Assembly: GCF_019469185.1 (NCBI RefSeq)
Contig: NZ_CP048264.1
Location: forward strand, 2,046,001-2,110,000
Length of the DNA: 64,000 bases
Source: Gilliamella sp. ESL0441
GTDB taxonomy: Bacteria; Pseudomonadota; Gammaproteobacteria; Enterobacterales; Orbaceae
Reading direction: 5' to 3'
Part shown: piece after piece, positions 47,652 through 57,248 of the stretch
Position numbering within the stretch: position 1 is the stretch's first letter
Layout of the letters: every line of letters begins with the position of its first letter
Made by a program: the position numbers and the translations under genes
The notes under the pieces: model-generated
What the model was told of the DNA's origin: nothing
Database searches by the model: none
What the model saw: the letters and a program-made list of their open reading frames with translations, nothing else

Positions 47652-50468
47652 TTAAAATTCGTCATGTTTTATATCTCCAATAATAAAGCCACCATTGATT
47701 AGTTCAGGAACTTTAATATGAATTGTATTACTATAAATTTTACCGTTCCAATCATTATTAACTTTTTTCGCTTTTAAAAACATTTTATTATTGGCAATTA
47801 TTTGCCCCTGATTATAAACTTTATCAGCGTTAATATTTATTGTATCACTAGACTTAATAAAATTATGATTTTCAAGTTCTTTACCGGCAAAATTTACGCC
47901 TTGTCTAGCAATTATTTCACCTTTCCAATCATTAAATAGTTTAGTTGGGGTAAAATCTATAAAATGTTCAGAAATAAGTTTTCCTTGATTATAAACATCC
48001 TTAGATTTTATAGACATTGTTTTGTATACATCGACAATATTATGATTTTCAAACTTTTCTCCTGAAATATTGATATCATAGCCTTGCATTTGCCCTTTCC
48101 AATCATTTTTTAAATAATTTGAATTTGTATCTAAGGTTTGTTTAGAAGCTAATGTTCCTTGATTATAAACTTTTATTGAATTTATACTTAATAACTTTTC
48201 TGCATTAACTTGATTATGGTTTTCTAAATTTTGTCCAGTAATCGTGATATTCTTACCTTTAACGAATCCATTCCAATCATTTTTGAAATAACCTTGACTT
48301 ATCAACACTGAATTATCAGATGATAAATCGCCTTGGTTATATAAATTAGTAGCGGTAATAGCTAAATCATTAATTGCACTAATAGAGTTGTGATTTTCGA
48401 GTTTTTCACTTGAAAGTGATATTTTTTTAGCACTAACCCTACCATTCCAGTCATTTTTAAAGTTGAGACCTTTAAAAAAGATTTCTCCAAAAGAATTTAG
48501 TTTCCCTTGGTTATATAAATCATTAGCGTTAATTGTTAAGTTACTTAACCCTTCAATTAAATTATGATTTTCAAGTTTTTGACTTGAAGAAATTGATATT
48601 TCGTTAGCAACAATCGTACCATTCCAGTCATTTTTAAGTTTATAAGTCGAAAAATTCAACTTTTCTTTAGCGCTCAAAATGCCTTGATTATAAAAGTTAT
48701 CTTTCACCGTAAGATTCAGAATTTTTGTCGCGTTTATATAATTGTGATTTTCGAAATTAGAACTTGATAAAGATATCGCATTAGCGAATAACTCACCTTT
48801 TCCAGCATTTTTAAATTCACTAGCATCGATTTTAATGCGATCGGATGAGAGTTTTCCATAATTATTTAAGTAATTTACCGAACTTTCTAAATCAAGTGAA
48901 GACTTAACTAAACCATAATTATCAAATGTCGAACCCTTTAAACCGATATATTTACCAATTTCTATATTTCCAGTACTTTGATTTATAAAATGTTGACTAT
49001 TTACATAAAGATGATATGACTTAATCGTGCCTTGATTTTCAAAATTATTAGAATCTAAACTAATATTTTGAGTATTTGATTGAATCAAACTTTGTTTATC
49101 ATTGAATAATGAGGAACTAGATATGGCAATATTCTTTTCCGCCAATATTTTATTTGCATTATGTATCGTTCCAGCCTTTATATTTAAATCATTACTTGCT
49201 TCAATAACACCATAATTTTTAAATTGTTTAACTTCTTTTAATTGAACGTTTTTTGATTTGATGTTATTGGTATTTATTATAGTAGAGCTATCAGCAGTGA
49301 ATTGTTCTCCGGCGGAAATCTTACCAAAATTGTTTACCTCATGACTTTTTATATTAAGATTTTTTCCACTGGTGATGGTCATATTATTTTCAAATGCAGA
49401 ACTATTAACATTGATTGAACCCTTTGCCGATATATAATGGTTATTAACAATCATACCTTTGGTATTAATGTTAAGGTCTCCAGCGCTTACACCCAATGTT
49501 CCTGAATTACGTACACCGACACCTTGTTCATTTGCACTCAATGTAATTTTACCAGCATACATACCACCTAACGCAGATACATCAATACCAAAATTATATT
49601 TATCTTCATAAATATTATCTTTTTTATTCTCAGTAAAGCTTAAATCTGTACCGACATTATTTTGACCTGCTATCACATTGATTTCTTTATTAGCCCATAA
49701 TTCAGCATTAATTTTTACACTTCGAGCAATGATATCCGTATAATCTTGCCCGGTATTTTTTAAGCCTTGCCCGGTAACATAAATATGTCCACGTTCAACT
49801 TGATACCCAGTCAATTTACCGTCTTTTACTAGCGGTTTACCGGTTGTTAAGGTTGCTCGGTCAGCATTGATAAAACCACATCCATTACAGGTTATACCCG
49901 CTGGATTGGCAATGATTACTTGTGCTTTTTGACCAGCTACTTCAATGTATCCATTCAACTGACTAATATTAGGTGAATTGACTTCATTCAAAATGACTTT
50001 AGCACTTTGTTTGATTAATGCATTACCACTAAGATAACCCGCTAATTGCGTTTTGCTACCGTCTGGGGAATTATTTAAAATGACACCATTTTTGGCTACA
50101 TCAAATTGAGTATATTTATTATGTGAAACCCCACTACTCGATGGAGTAGCAATATTACTTACATAGGTTCCGTTAGAAAGTTGATAAACATCAGGACGTT
50201 GATTACGATTGGCTGATTTGTCTGCGACAATATTGTTAGCATAACTGCTGTCAATCAGACTAACCATTCCCAATGCGATATACGATATAAATATTAATGG
50301 CTTTATTTTGAAGGATTTTGTTGGGTAAATTGAGTCGTGTTTTTGATGAATAATTTCAACTTTATTTTTATTACTTGCCACCATTTGATGCGATTTAACC
50401 AGTTCGGATACAACAATAAATAAATTTCGAGCTTTATTAAAAATAATTCTATATAAATTTCTATTCAT
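47652..50468 (-). CDS. Short TpsA/filamentous-haemagglutinin-like exoprotein 1
   Basis: A surface exoprotein of the two-partner secretion type, 938 residues from the ATG at 50468 (AGGTGG upstream; an in-frame ATG at 50489 lacks one). An extended signal peptide region (MNRNLYRIIFNKARNLFIVV) precedes a hydrophobic core ending SSYA. The TPS domain follows, with VSHNKYTQFDVAKNG and NPAGITCNGCGFINADRATL. The rest is a beta-helix stalk that, from 48695 to 47715, consists of 58/59-residue units each with NQG, NDW and NHN. There is no toxin or pretoxin domain. A TpsB partner must be elsewhere. It is the most divergent member of the array. Confidence 0.85.
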   Translation of the reverse strand: MNRNLYRIIFNKARNLFIVVSELVKSHQMVASNKNKVEIIHQKHDSIYPTKSFKIKPLIFISYIALGMVSLIDSSYANNIVADKSANRNQRPDVYQLSNGTYVSNIATPSSSGVSHNKYTQFDVAKNGVILNNSPDGSKTQLAGYLSGNALIKQSAKVILNEVNSPNISQLNGYIEVAGQKAQVIIANPAGITCNGCGFINADRATLTTGKPLVKDGKLTGYQVERGHIYVTGQGLKNTGQDYTDIIARSVKINAELWANKEINVIAGQNNVGTDLSFTENKKDNIYEDKYNFGIDVSALGGMYAGKITLSANEQGVGVRNSGTLGVSAGDLNINTKGMIVNNHYISAKGSINVNSSAFENNMTITSGKNLNIKSHEVNNFGKISAGEQFTADSSTIINTNNIKSKNVQLKEVKQFKNYGVIEASNDLNIKAGTIHNANKILAEKNIAISSSSLFNDKQSLIQSNTQNISLDSNNFENQGTIKSYHLYVNSQHFINQSTGNIEIGKYIGLKGSTFDNYGLVKSSLDLESSVNYLNNYGKLSSDRIKIDASEFKNAGKGELFANAISLSSSNFENHNYINATKILNLTVKDNFYNQGILSAKEKLNFSTYKLKNDWNGTIVANEISISSSQKLENHNLIEGLSNLTINANDLYNQGKLNSFGEIFFKGLNFKNDWNGRVSAKKISLSSEKLENHNSISAINDLAITATNLYNQGDLSSDNSVLISQGYFKNDWNGFVKGKNITITGQNLENHNQVNAEKLLSINSIKVYNQGTLASKQTLDTNSNYLKNDWKGQMQGYDINISGEKFENHNIVDVYKTMSIKSKDVYNQGKLISEHFIDFTPTKLFNDWKGEIIARQGVNFAGKELENHNFIKSSDTININADKVYNQGQIIANNKMFLKAKKVNNDWNGKIYSNTIHIKVPELINGGFIIGDIKHDEF
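47811..48695 (-). repeat. 58/59-residue coding repeat (NQG-NDW-NHN), five units
   Basis: The asparagine codon of YNQG occurs at 48687, 48510, 48336, 48162, 47988 and 47811, spacings of 177, 174, 174, 174 and 177 bp. Each unit has YNQG, then KNDW or FNDW about 20 residues on, then ENHN about 20 residues further. Three turns of about 19-20 residues per unit fit a right-handed beta-helix. Confidence 0.9.
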
Positions 50469-50721
50469 TTTATTTCCACCTTTCATCAATTGTTAATGCA
50501 TTAAGTTATATACAGCTAATTAAAAACATAACTGCCTAAGAAACATAAAGAAACATATAGATCAATAAATAAACAAGAACTATTACAACGAAATAGAGAA
50601 TTTTATGGTTTTAACATTACTAATTGAATTTATAACAATTATTAATACTAATTTAACTGAAAAAATTTAAAAAAATTACATTAAATAATTTGAGGTCGGT
50701 ATAAAAAATCTTGAATTTATC
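50469..50721. other. Upstream region of TpsA-like gene 1, different from the other copies
   Basis: About 250 bp of AT-rich sequence between gene 1 and the hairpin of gene 2. The conserved TTGACT promoter block found before genes 2-5 is not present, so this gene has a different promoter or depends on read-through. Confidence 0.5.
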
Positions 50722-50765
50722 GAACCTAATTTAGTCTGTGATTTATTACTACCTAAATTAGGTTC
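50722..50765 (-). terminator. 13-bp hairpin after TpsA-like gene 2
   Basis: GAACCTAATTTAG (50722-50734) pairs with CTAAATTAGGTTC (50753-50765). It lies 24 bp after the stop codon of gene 2. Confidence 0.7.
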
Positions 50766-50788
50766 TGATTTATAATCAGTGAACTATT

Positions 50789-53401
50789 CTATGGATGAGA
50801 AAGTTCACTGGGCTGATTATCCATTTTGGTACTGACACTATTACTTTTAATTAGAGAGAAAATAATCATATCAGTAATGTTGGATATTATCATTTTTGCT
50901 TTATTTAAATTTAGATCATCATTGATAAATGTATTATTGTTTAAATTCTGGAACAGATTAGAAACTGAATGATCAATTGTAGATTGCGAATTATTAATGC
51001 CTGAGTGTAAATCTGTCTTCTTGATCGTATCCAAATTTTCCATTCCATAATCAAAAGTGGATTCAAGCTGGTGTGACCTTAGGATACCCAACTTTTCACT
51101 GTTTGAATTTTTATTATCAATCATTATCACATTTTGAGTTAATGATTGACCATTATATTTAATTTCATTAGGATTTATTATTATTTTATCATTTGGTTTT
51201 ATCTCTTTTTTATTATCAGTTTTTATCTCTTTTGTTTCAGTTTTGGTTGAGTTTGTATCTGTTTGCCAATCATTTTTGAAGTTATCTCCTTTAGCTTTTA
51301 GTCTTTCTAATGACATTGCTTTTGCTTGATTGTATAAATCATCAATATTAAATTTTAAATCTTTTTTGCCGGTAGAGCTACTTTGATAATCGAATTCATT
51401 CTCTTCAAATTTATTTTTATCAGTCACTAAGACACCATTAAAAATTATTTGATTGGCTTTAACTTTTCCTTGTGAATCATTTTTAAAATTATAACTTAGT
51501 ATAGATAATGTATCGTTAGAATATAATTTACCTTGGTTATACAACAACTCTAATGAGTTAATTTGAAGCAATTCTTCAGCAAGAATTTCATTAAAATTAT
51601 AGAGTTTTAAAGAAAATAAAAAGACTTTATCGGATTTTATTATCCCTTTACTATTGTTTTCAAGCATGGAAGTGTCTAAAAAAATCATATCTTTAACTAA
51701 CACTTGGCCATAGTTATAAATTTTACCAATTTTTACAAATATATTTTCATTATTAATGGAACCATAATTGAAGAATTTTGAGTTTTTATCATTATTATCA
51801 ATTTTTAGAAATTGACTTTGTAACTTACCATTCTTATCGTTGATAAATTCCTTAGATAATAGTTCTATCCCCTTCCTTAATAAGATATTACCCTGATTAT
51901 TCATAAGATCTTTTAATATGATATTGGCAGAATCACCATTAATTAAACCATAATTAAAAAATTGCTTACCCAAAACTTTTATTAGCTCACCTGCAATCAA
52001 CTTACCTTGCCACGTATTGACTAATTTGGATTCATCATAATCGCCTAAACTTATCAAGTTCGACTTTACGGTACCATCATTTATAATATCGTTTCCCTTT
52101 AAAAAAATATTTTCTTTAGCTTCTATCGAACCTGTTTCCTTATTAGTAATATTATCACTTTGGACTAATATATTTTTTTCAGATGTGAGCTTATTTAAAT
52201 TATTAACATCATTAGCAACAATGTTTAATTGCTCTTTAGCATTAACTTCACCATAATTTTCAATATTTTTTCCTGCTAAATTGACATTTTTTTGACTAGC
52301 AATTTTGCCATGATTTACAATGCTTTTACCTTTTAGCGAGATATCTTGTTTGGCTTTGAGCTTCCCTCCAGCATTATTTAAAATTTTACCATCCGCCGAG
52401 ATATTCAACGTTCCCGCACTTGCCATGATTGTCCCATTGTTACGTACACCCACGCCGGTTTCGGTGCCCACCATCTTAATTTTTCCGGCATACATTCCAC
52501 CTAATGCTGAAACATCCAGTGCAAATTCAGGTTGTTCGGTATTGGTGGCTGAGGCGACTTTTTCAACCTTCGTCAGGTCTGCACTCACCTTCGCTTTACC
52601 TGTCACAATATTAATTTCTTTATTCGCCCATAACTCAGCATTAACACTGACACTGCGTGCGATTAAATCGGTATAATCCTGCCCTGAATTTTTTAACCCT
52701 TCCCCTGTAATGGCTATCTTCCCCCTTTCTACTTGATAACCCATCAATTTTCCATCTTCTATTATCGGTTTACCCGTCGTTAAGGTTGCCCGGTCTGCAT
52801 TAATAAAACCACAACCATTACAGGTTATGCCTGCCGGATTGGCGATGACAACTTGAGCTTTTTGACCCGCCACTTCGATATAACCATTTAATTGGCTGAT
52901 ATTTTGTGAATTCACTTCGTTCAATATAACTTTGGCACTATTTTGCAGTGATGCATTACCATTAATATTACCCGCTAATTGCGTTTTACTGCCGTTTGGG
53001 GAGTTATTCAAAATGACACCGTTTTTTGAAACGTCAAATTGCGTATATTTATTGTGGGATACGCCCCCTTTTGTTGGTGCGGCAATATCGATTTGTGTCA
53101 CGCCGTTTGGTAAACCTTGAATTGTTGGTTGTTGAGCTTGATTGGCTTTTTGATCGACAACGATATTATTTGCGTAACTGACGCCAGTCATACTAACCAG
53201 CCCTAATGCTACATAGGATAAAAAAACTAACGGCTTTAATACATAAGATTGAGTAGTTTTGATTGAATCATCCTTGACGTGAATGCTCTTTGCTTGCAGA
53301 TGTTTGCTAACCACAACTTGATTTGATTGAGCAATATCAGATACAACAATGAACAACCCTCGAACCCGATTGAAAATAATACGATAAAAATCTTTATTCA
53401 T
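50789..53401 (-). CDS. Short TpsA/filamentous-haemagglutinin-like exoprotein 2
   Basis: An 870-residue exoprotein. The first 330 or so residues (extended signal peptide, cleavage after SYA near 77, TPS domain with NPAGITCNGCGF) are almost identical to genes 3 and 4. The stalk that follows has the NQG/NDS/NDW pattern but is less regular. Uniquely the last 160 residues or so are not beta-helix repeats. They are polar and Lys/Asn-rich (starting DWQTDTNSTKTETKEI) and end in a region without family resemblance. No toxin motif is visible. It has its own promoter (53670-53699) and terminator. Confidence 0.85.
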   Translation of the reverse strand: MNKDFYRIIFNRVRGLFIVVSDIAQSNQVVVSKHLQAKSIHVKDDSIKTTQSYVLKPLVFLSYVALGLVSMTGVSYANNIVVDQKANQAQQPTIQGLPNGVTQIDIAAPTKGGVSHNKYTQFDVSKNGVILNNSPNGSKTQLAGNINGNASLQNSAKVILNEVNSQNISQLNGYIEVAGQKAQVVIANPAGITCNGCGFINADRATLTTGKPIIEDGKLMGYQVERGKIAITGEGLKNSGQDYTDLIARSVSVNAELWANKEINIVTGKAKVSADLTKVEKVASATNTEQPEFALDVSALGGMYAGKIKMVGTETGVGVRNNGTIMASAGTLNISADGKILNNAGGKLKAKQDISLKGKSIVNHGKIASQKNVNLAGKNIENYGEVNAKEQLNIVANDVNNLNKLTSEKNILVQSDNITNKETGSIEAKENIFLKGNDIINDGTVKSNLISLGDYDESKLVNTWQGKLIAGELIKVLGKQFFNYGLINGDSANIILKDLMNNQGNILLRKGIELLSKEFINDKNGKLQSQFLKIDNNDKNSKFFNYGSINNENIFVKIGKIYNYGQVLVKDMIFLDTSMLENNSKGIIKSDKVFLFSLKLYNFNEILAEELLQINSLELLYNQGKLYSNDTLSILSYNFKNDSQGKVKANQIIFNGVLVTDKNKFEENEFDYQSSSTGKKDLKFNIDDLYNQAKAMSLERLKAKGDNFKNDWQTDTNSTKTETKEIKTDNKKEIKPNDKIIINPNEIKYNGQSLTQNVIMIDNKNSNSEKLGILRSHQLESTFDYGMENLDTIKKTDLHSGINNSQSTIDHSVSNLFQNLNNNTFINDDLNLNKAKMIISNITDMIIFSLIKSNSVSTKMDNQPSELSHP

Positions 53402-53669
53402 AGAATTATTTCACCTTTCATCTATTTCTTAATAGCCGTAATCAATCATACTAAGGTTAAACATTAAATAATGTACAACAAACTTTCTAAAATCACTTCA
53501 ACATCAGACAACACAAAAAAGTTTGAAATTAATATAACTAAAACGACTGCGATATGGTTTACACGTTTGGGACAATTACTACAAATTGCTTGCATAATGA
53601 TTAGAGACTATCATTAAGTTAGCAACAAGAATAAATCTTTTTATATTGTTTAGATAACTTAATATTTGT

Positions 53670-53699
53670 ATAATAAAATTTAGTGTTATATTTAGTCAA
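53670..53699 (-). promoter_or_regulatory. Promoter of TpsA-like gene 2
   Basis: On the minus strand TTGACT (53699-53694), 18 bp, then TATTAT (53675-53670). Predicted start near 53663 leaves a leader of about 260 nt before the ATG. The same block is conserved before genes 3, 4 and 5. Confidence 0.6.
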
Positions 53700-53897
53700 A
53701 GAATTTATTAATATTTTTGTCAATTTTGGTATTTTTGGTACTTTAACTATTAAATTAATTATATTTTAAACAGGGAATATTAGATAGCTTTACTTTCATC
53801 CATTAATCAAAAATAGTGCCGACTTTGCTACGTTAAAATTTAATGAATATAATTGATCGATAAAATTTTTAATCTATTAATACGAAACACAATTTAA

Positions 53898-53964
53898 TAA
53901 GTTCTTCGATTTGAAAGAACTTAATACTGGTTTACCCATTATTGAATCATAACCGATAAACCAG
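53898..53964 (-). terminator. Double hairpin after TpsA-like gene 3
   Basis: CTGGTTTA (53927-53934) pairs with TAAACCAG (53957-53964), 66 bp after the stop. A second stem, TAAGTTCTT (53898-53906) with AAGAACTTA (53915-53923), follows. The pair is duplicated after gene 4. Confidence 0.65.
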
Positions 53965-54029
53965 AAAGATAATTTTAACGATATAAACTTTTATTTGTTA
54001 CTGTTATAGTCGTTAATCTTTGATGAATA

Positions 54030-56624
54030 TTAATCACTTATTTCTAATAATTCATCTGCTTTGATTTTTCCATAATTTTCAACCCCATTTTTAACTTTAA
54101 AAACAAGGTGTTTGGTATCGATAACGCCAAACCAATCATTTTTAAAATTTTGACTGACAACATCTATTTTATTTTGGGCAAATAACTCTCCATTATTGTA
54201 AAATTCGATTGTGTCTATCATCAATGTATCATTAGCATGAATGGTTTTTCGATTATCAAATCGTCCTTCAATTATTCCTTCTTCATTTTTTTGTCCTGCT
54301 ATTTTAATCGTGTTGGCACTCATTTCACCCTGCCAGTCATTTTTAAAGTTGTTACTCATTATATCTAATTCTCCTGATGAGAGAATTTTTCCTTGGTTAT
54401 AGCCATCTGTAACTTGAATCGTTAAATTGTTAGCGGCAGTGATTTCATTGTAATTTCTAAAATTTACAAAATTAGTATATATTTCATTAGCCTTTATTAG
54501 ACCTTGCCAATTATTTACAAAATTACTGCCTGATAAACCTGATAAATATAAATGAGTCGCTGAAATTTTACCATAATTGTAAAAATTATTAGTAATCACA
54601 TTCATCGTACCAACCTCTATTAGACCATAGTTGGTAATATCATTATCAAAATTAACAGAACTAGGCTCAATCGTAGCATAATCGAAAGATAGTTTACCGT
54701 TCCAATCATTTTTAAATTGATGATATTTAAAATGTAAATTTGATTTTATCGCAATTTGACCTTGGTTATACATTTTCCCATACGATACAATATGTCCACC
54801 ATCACCACTTACCAATCCCCAATTATCAAATTGATCTGCTCTTATGGAAACAAATTGATCGGCTTCTATTTTTCCACGCCAAGTATTAACCACGGTTCCA
54901 ACATGTCCGGCACCTAAACCTACAGATGAGCTTTTAATATTACCTTCATTAACTATATTCTTTCCAGATAATGAAACAACTTCTCCAGCTTGAATTAAGC
55001 CTGTATCCTTATTGATAATATTATTTTCATTTTCGACCGATATTTCATTTTCAGATATCAGTTTATTTACGTTCAGAACATCAGCAATAATGCTTAATTT
55101 ATCCTTGGCATTCACTTCACTATAATTCTCAAAATCTTTCCCTTCTAAAGTAATATTTTTCGACTGAATCACGCCAAACCAATCATTTTTGATTTTATCA
55201 CTCGATACAGTAACGCTTTCTCCTGCTGATAAGTCACCCGCATTTTCGGCATATGATGCTTTAATTTCCACCTTTTCAACCGCATTCATTTTGCCCACAT
55301 TTTTGGTGTGCATTGCATTTAATGTAATATTTTTAGCGTTCACATTCCCTGTCCAGGTACTCAGAAATTCATCACTTTCTGCACTAAGATTTTTTCCTGC
55401 TGATAATCTATTTTCATTGGCTACCAATGCTTTAGCTTTAAGTTGGATGTCTTCTTTTGCTTCTATTGTGCCATAATTTTTTACGTCTGTTTTTCCCGTT
55501 AAGCTGACACTTTTTTGACTGGCAATCGTGCCATGATTTTCTATATGTTGACTGTTTAGTGAGATATCTTGTGTTGCCTTAAAATTACCCCCCACATTAT
55601 TTAAAATTTTACCATCCGCCGAGATATTCAACGTTCCCGCACTTGCCATGATTGTCCCATTGTTACGCACACCCACGCCGGTTTCGGTGCCCACCATCTT
55701 AATTTTTCCGGCATACATTCCACCTAATGCTGAAACATCCAGTGCAAATTCAGGTTGTTCGGTATTGGTGGCTGAGGCGACTTTTTCAACCTTCGTCAGG
55801 TCTGCACTCACCTTCGCTTTACCTGTCACAATATTAATTTCTTTATTCGCCCATAACTCAGCATTAACACTGACACTGCGTGCGATTAAATCGGTATAAT
55901 CCTGCCCTGAATTTTTTAACCCTTCCCCTGTAATGGCTATCTTCCCCCTTTCTACTTGATAACCCATCAATTTTCCATCTTCTATTATCGGTTTACCCGT
56001 CGTTAAGGTTGCCCGGTCTGCATTAATAAAACCACAACCATTACAGGTTATGCCTGCCGGATTGGCGATGACAACTTGAGCTTTTTGACCCGCCACTTCG
56101 ATATAACCATTTAATTGGCTGATATTTTGTGAATTCACTTCGTTCAATATAACTTTGGCGCTATTTTGCAGTGATGCATTACCATTAATATTACCCGCTA
56201 ATTGCGTTTTACTGCCGTTTGGGGAGTTATTCAAAATGACACCGTTTTTTGAAACGTCAAATTGCGTATATTTATTATGGGATACGCCCCCTTTTGTTGG
56301 TGCGGCAATATCGATTTGTGTCACGCCGTTTGGTAAACCTTGAATTGTTGGTTGGTGAGCTTGATTGGCTTTTTGATCGACAACGATATTATTTGCGTAA
56401 CTGACGCCAGTCATACTAACCAGCCCTAATGCTACATAGGATAAAAAAACTAACGGTTTTAATAGATAAGATTGAGCAGTCTTCATTGAATCATTTTTGA
56501 TATGAATACACTTGCCTTGCTGCCCCTTGCTGACTACAACGTGATTTGATTGGGCAATATCAGACACAACAACAAACATCCCTCGAACTCGATTAAAAAC
56601 AATACGATAAAAACCTTTATTCAT
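54030..56624 (-). CDS. Short TpsA/filamentous-haemagglutinin-like exoprotein 3
   Basis: An 864-residue exoprotein with extended signal peptide (MNKGFYRIVFNRVRGMFVVV), a hydrophobic core at 56-75 with cleavage near residue 77, and a TPS domain with Cys194 and Cys197 in ITCNGCGF. The stalk of turns contains repeated KNDWFG, NDWNG and YNQGK motifs. It ends at DELLEISD without a C-terminal effector domain. It is nearly identical to gene 4, including flanks, so the two are copies of one 3.2-kb unit. Secretion would need a TpsB pore not encoded here. Function as adhesin is the family expectation. Confidence 0.85.
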   Translation of the reverse strand: MNKGFYRIVFNRVRGMFVVVSDIAQSNHVVVSKGQQGKCIHIKNDSMKTAQSYLLKPLVFLSYVALGLVSMTGVSYANNIVVDQKANQAHQPTIQGLPNGVTQIDIAAPTKGGVSHNKYTQFDVSKNGVILNNSPNGSKTQLAGNINGNASLQNSAKVILNEVNSQNISQLNGYIEVAGQKAQVVIANPAGITCNGCGFINADRATLTTGKPIIEDGKLMGYQVERGKIAITGEGLKNSGQDYTDLIARSVSVNAELWANKEINIVTGKAKVSADLTKVEKVASATNTEQPEFALDVSALGGMYAGKIKMVGTETGVGVRNNGTIMASAGTLNISADGKILNNVGGNFKATQDISLNSQHIENHGTIASQKSVSLTGKTDVKNYGTIEAKEDIQLKAKALVANENRLSAGKNLSAESDEFLSTWTGNVNAKNITLNAMHTKNVGKMNAVEKVEIKASYAENAGDLSAGESVTVSSDKIKNDWFGVIQSKNITLEGKDFENYSEVNAKDKLSIIADVLNVNKLISENEISVENENNIINKDTGLIQAGEVVSLSGKNIVNEGNIKSSSVGLGAGHVGTVVNTWRGKIEADQFVSIRADQFDNWGLVSGDGGHIVSYGKMYNQGQIAIKSNLHFKYHQFKNDWNGKLSFDYATIEPSSVNFDNDITNYGLIEVGTMNVITNNFYNYGKISATHLYLSGLSGSNFVNNWQGLIKANEIYTNFVNFRNYNEITAANNLTIQVTDGYNQGKILSSGELDIMSNNFKNDWQGEMSANTIKIAGQKNEEGIIEGRFDNRKTIHANDTLMIDTIEFYNNGELFAQNKIDVVSQNFKNDWFGVIDTKHLVFKVKNGVENYGKIKADELLEISD

Positions 56625-56888
56625 AATAATTTACCTTTCATCTTTTTGTTAATAGCCGTAATTATTCATATCAAGGATTAAACATTAAATTATGTACAGC
56701 ACATTTTCCAAAATAAATTCAGAATCAGATAATACATTTAAAAATTTAAAACCAATTTAACTAAAACGGCTACGACAGGGTTAGCACTTTTAAAAAACAC
56801 ACAAATTACTTACATAACGATAAAAACCTTTATTAAGTTATCGATAAAAAATAAAGCTTTTATATTGTTTAGATAACTTAATGTTTGT

Positions 56889-56918
56889 ATATTAAAATTT
56901 AGTATTATATTTAGTCAA
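56889..56918 (-). promoter_or_regulatory. Promoter of TpsA-like gene 3
   Basis: TTGACT (56918-56913), 18 bp, TAATAT (56894-56889) on the minus strand. Predicted leader about 258 nt. Confidence 0.6.
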
Positions 56919-57116
56919 AGAATTTATTAATATTTTTGTCAATTTGGGGATTTTGGGTGCTTTAGCTATTGAATTGATTGTATTTTAAACAGGGAATATT
57001 AGATAGCTTTACTTTCATCCATTAATCAAAAATAGTGCCGACTTTGCTGCGTTAAAATTTAATGAATATAATTGATCGATAAAATTTTTAATCTATTAAT
57101 ACGAAACACAATTTAA

Positions 57117-57183
57117 TAAGTTCTTCGATTTGAAAGAACTTAATACTGGTTTACCCATTATTGAATCATAACCGATAAACCAG
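57117..57183 (-). terminator. Double hairpin after TpsA-like gene 4
   Basis: CTGGTTTA (57146-57153) pairs with TAAACCAG (57176-57183), 66 bp after the stop, followed by the same TAAGTTCTT/AAGAACTTA stem seen after gene 3. Confidence 0.65.
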
Positions 57184-57248
57184 AAAGATAATTTTAACGA
57201 TATAAACTTTTATTTGTTACTGTTATAGTCGTTAATCTTTGATGAATA

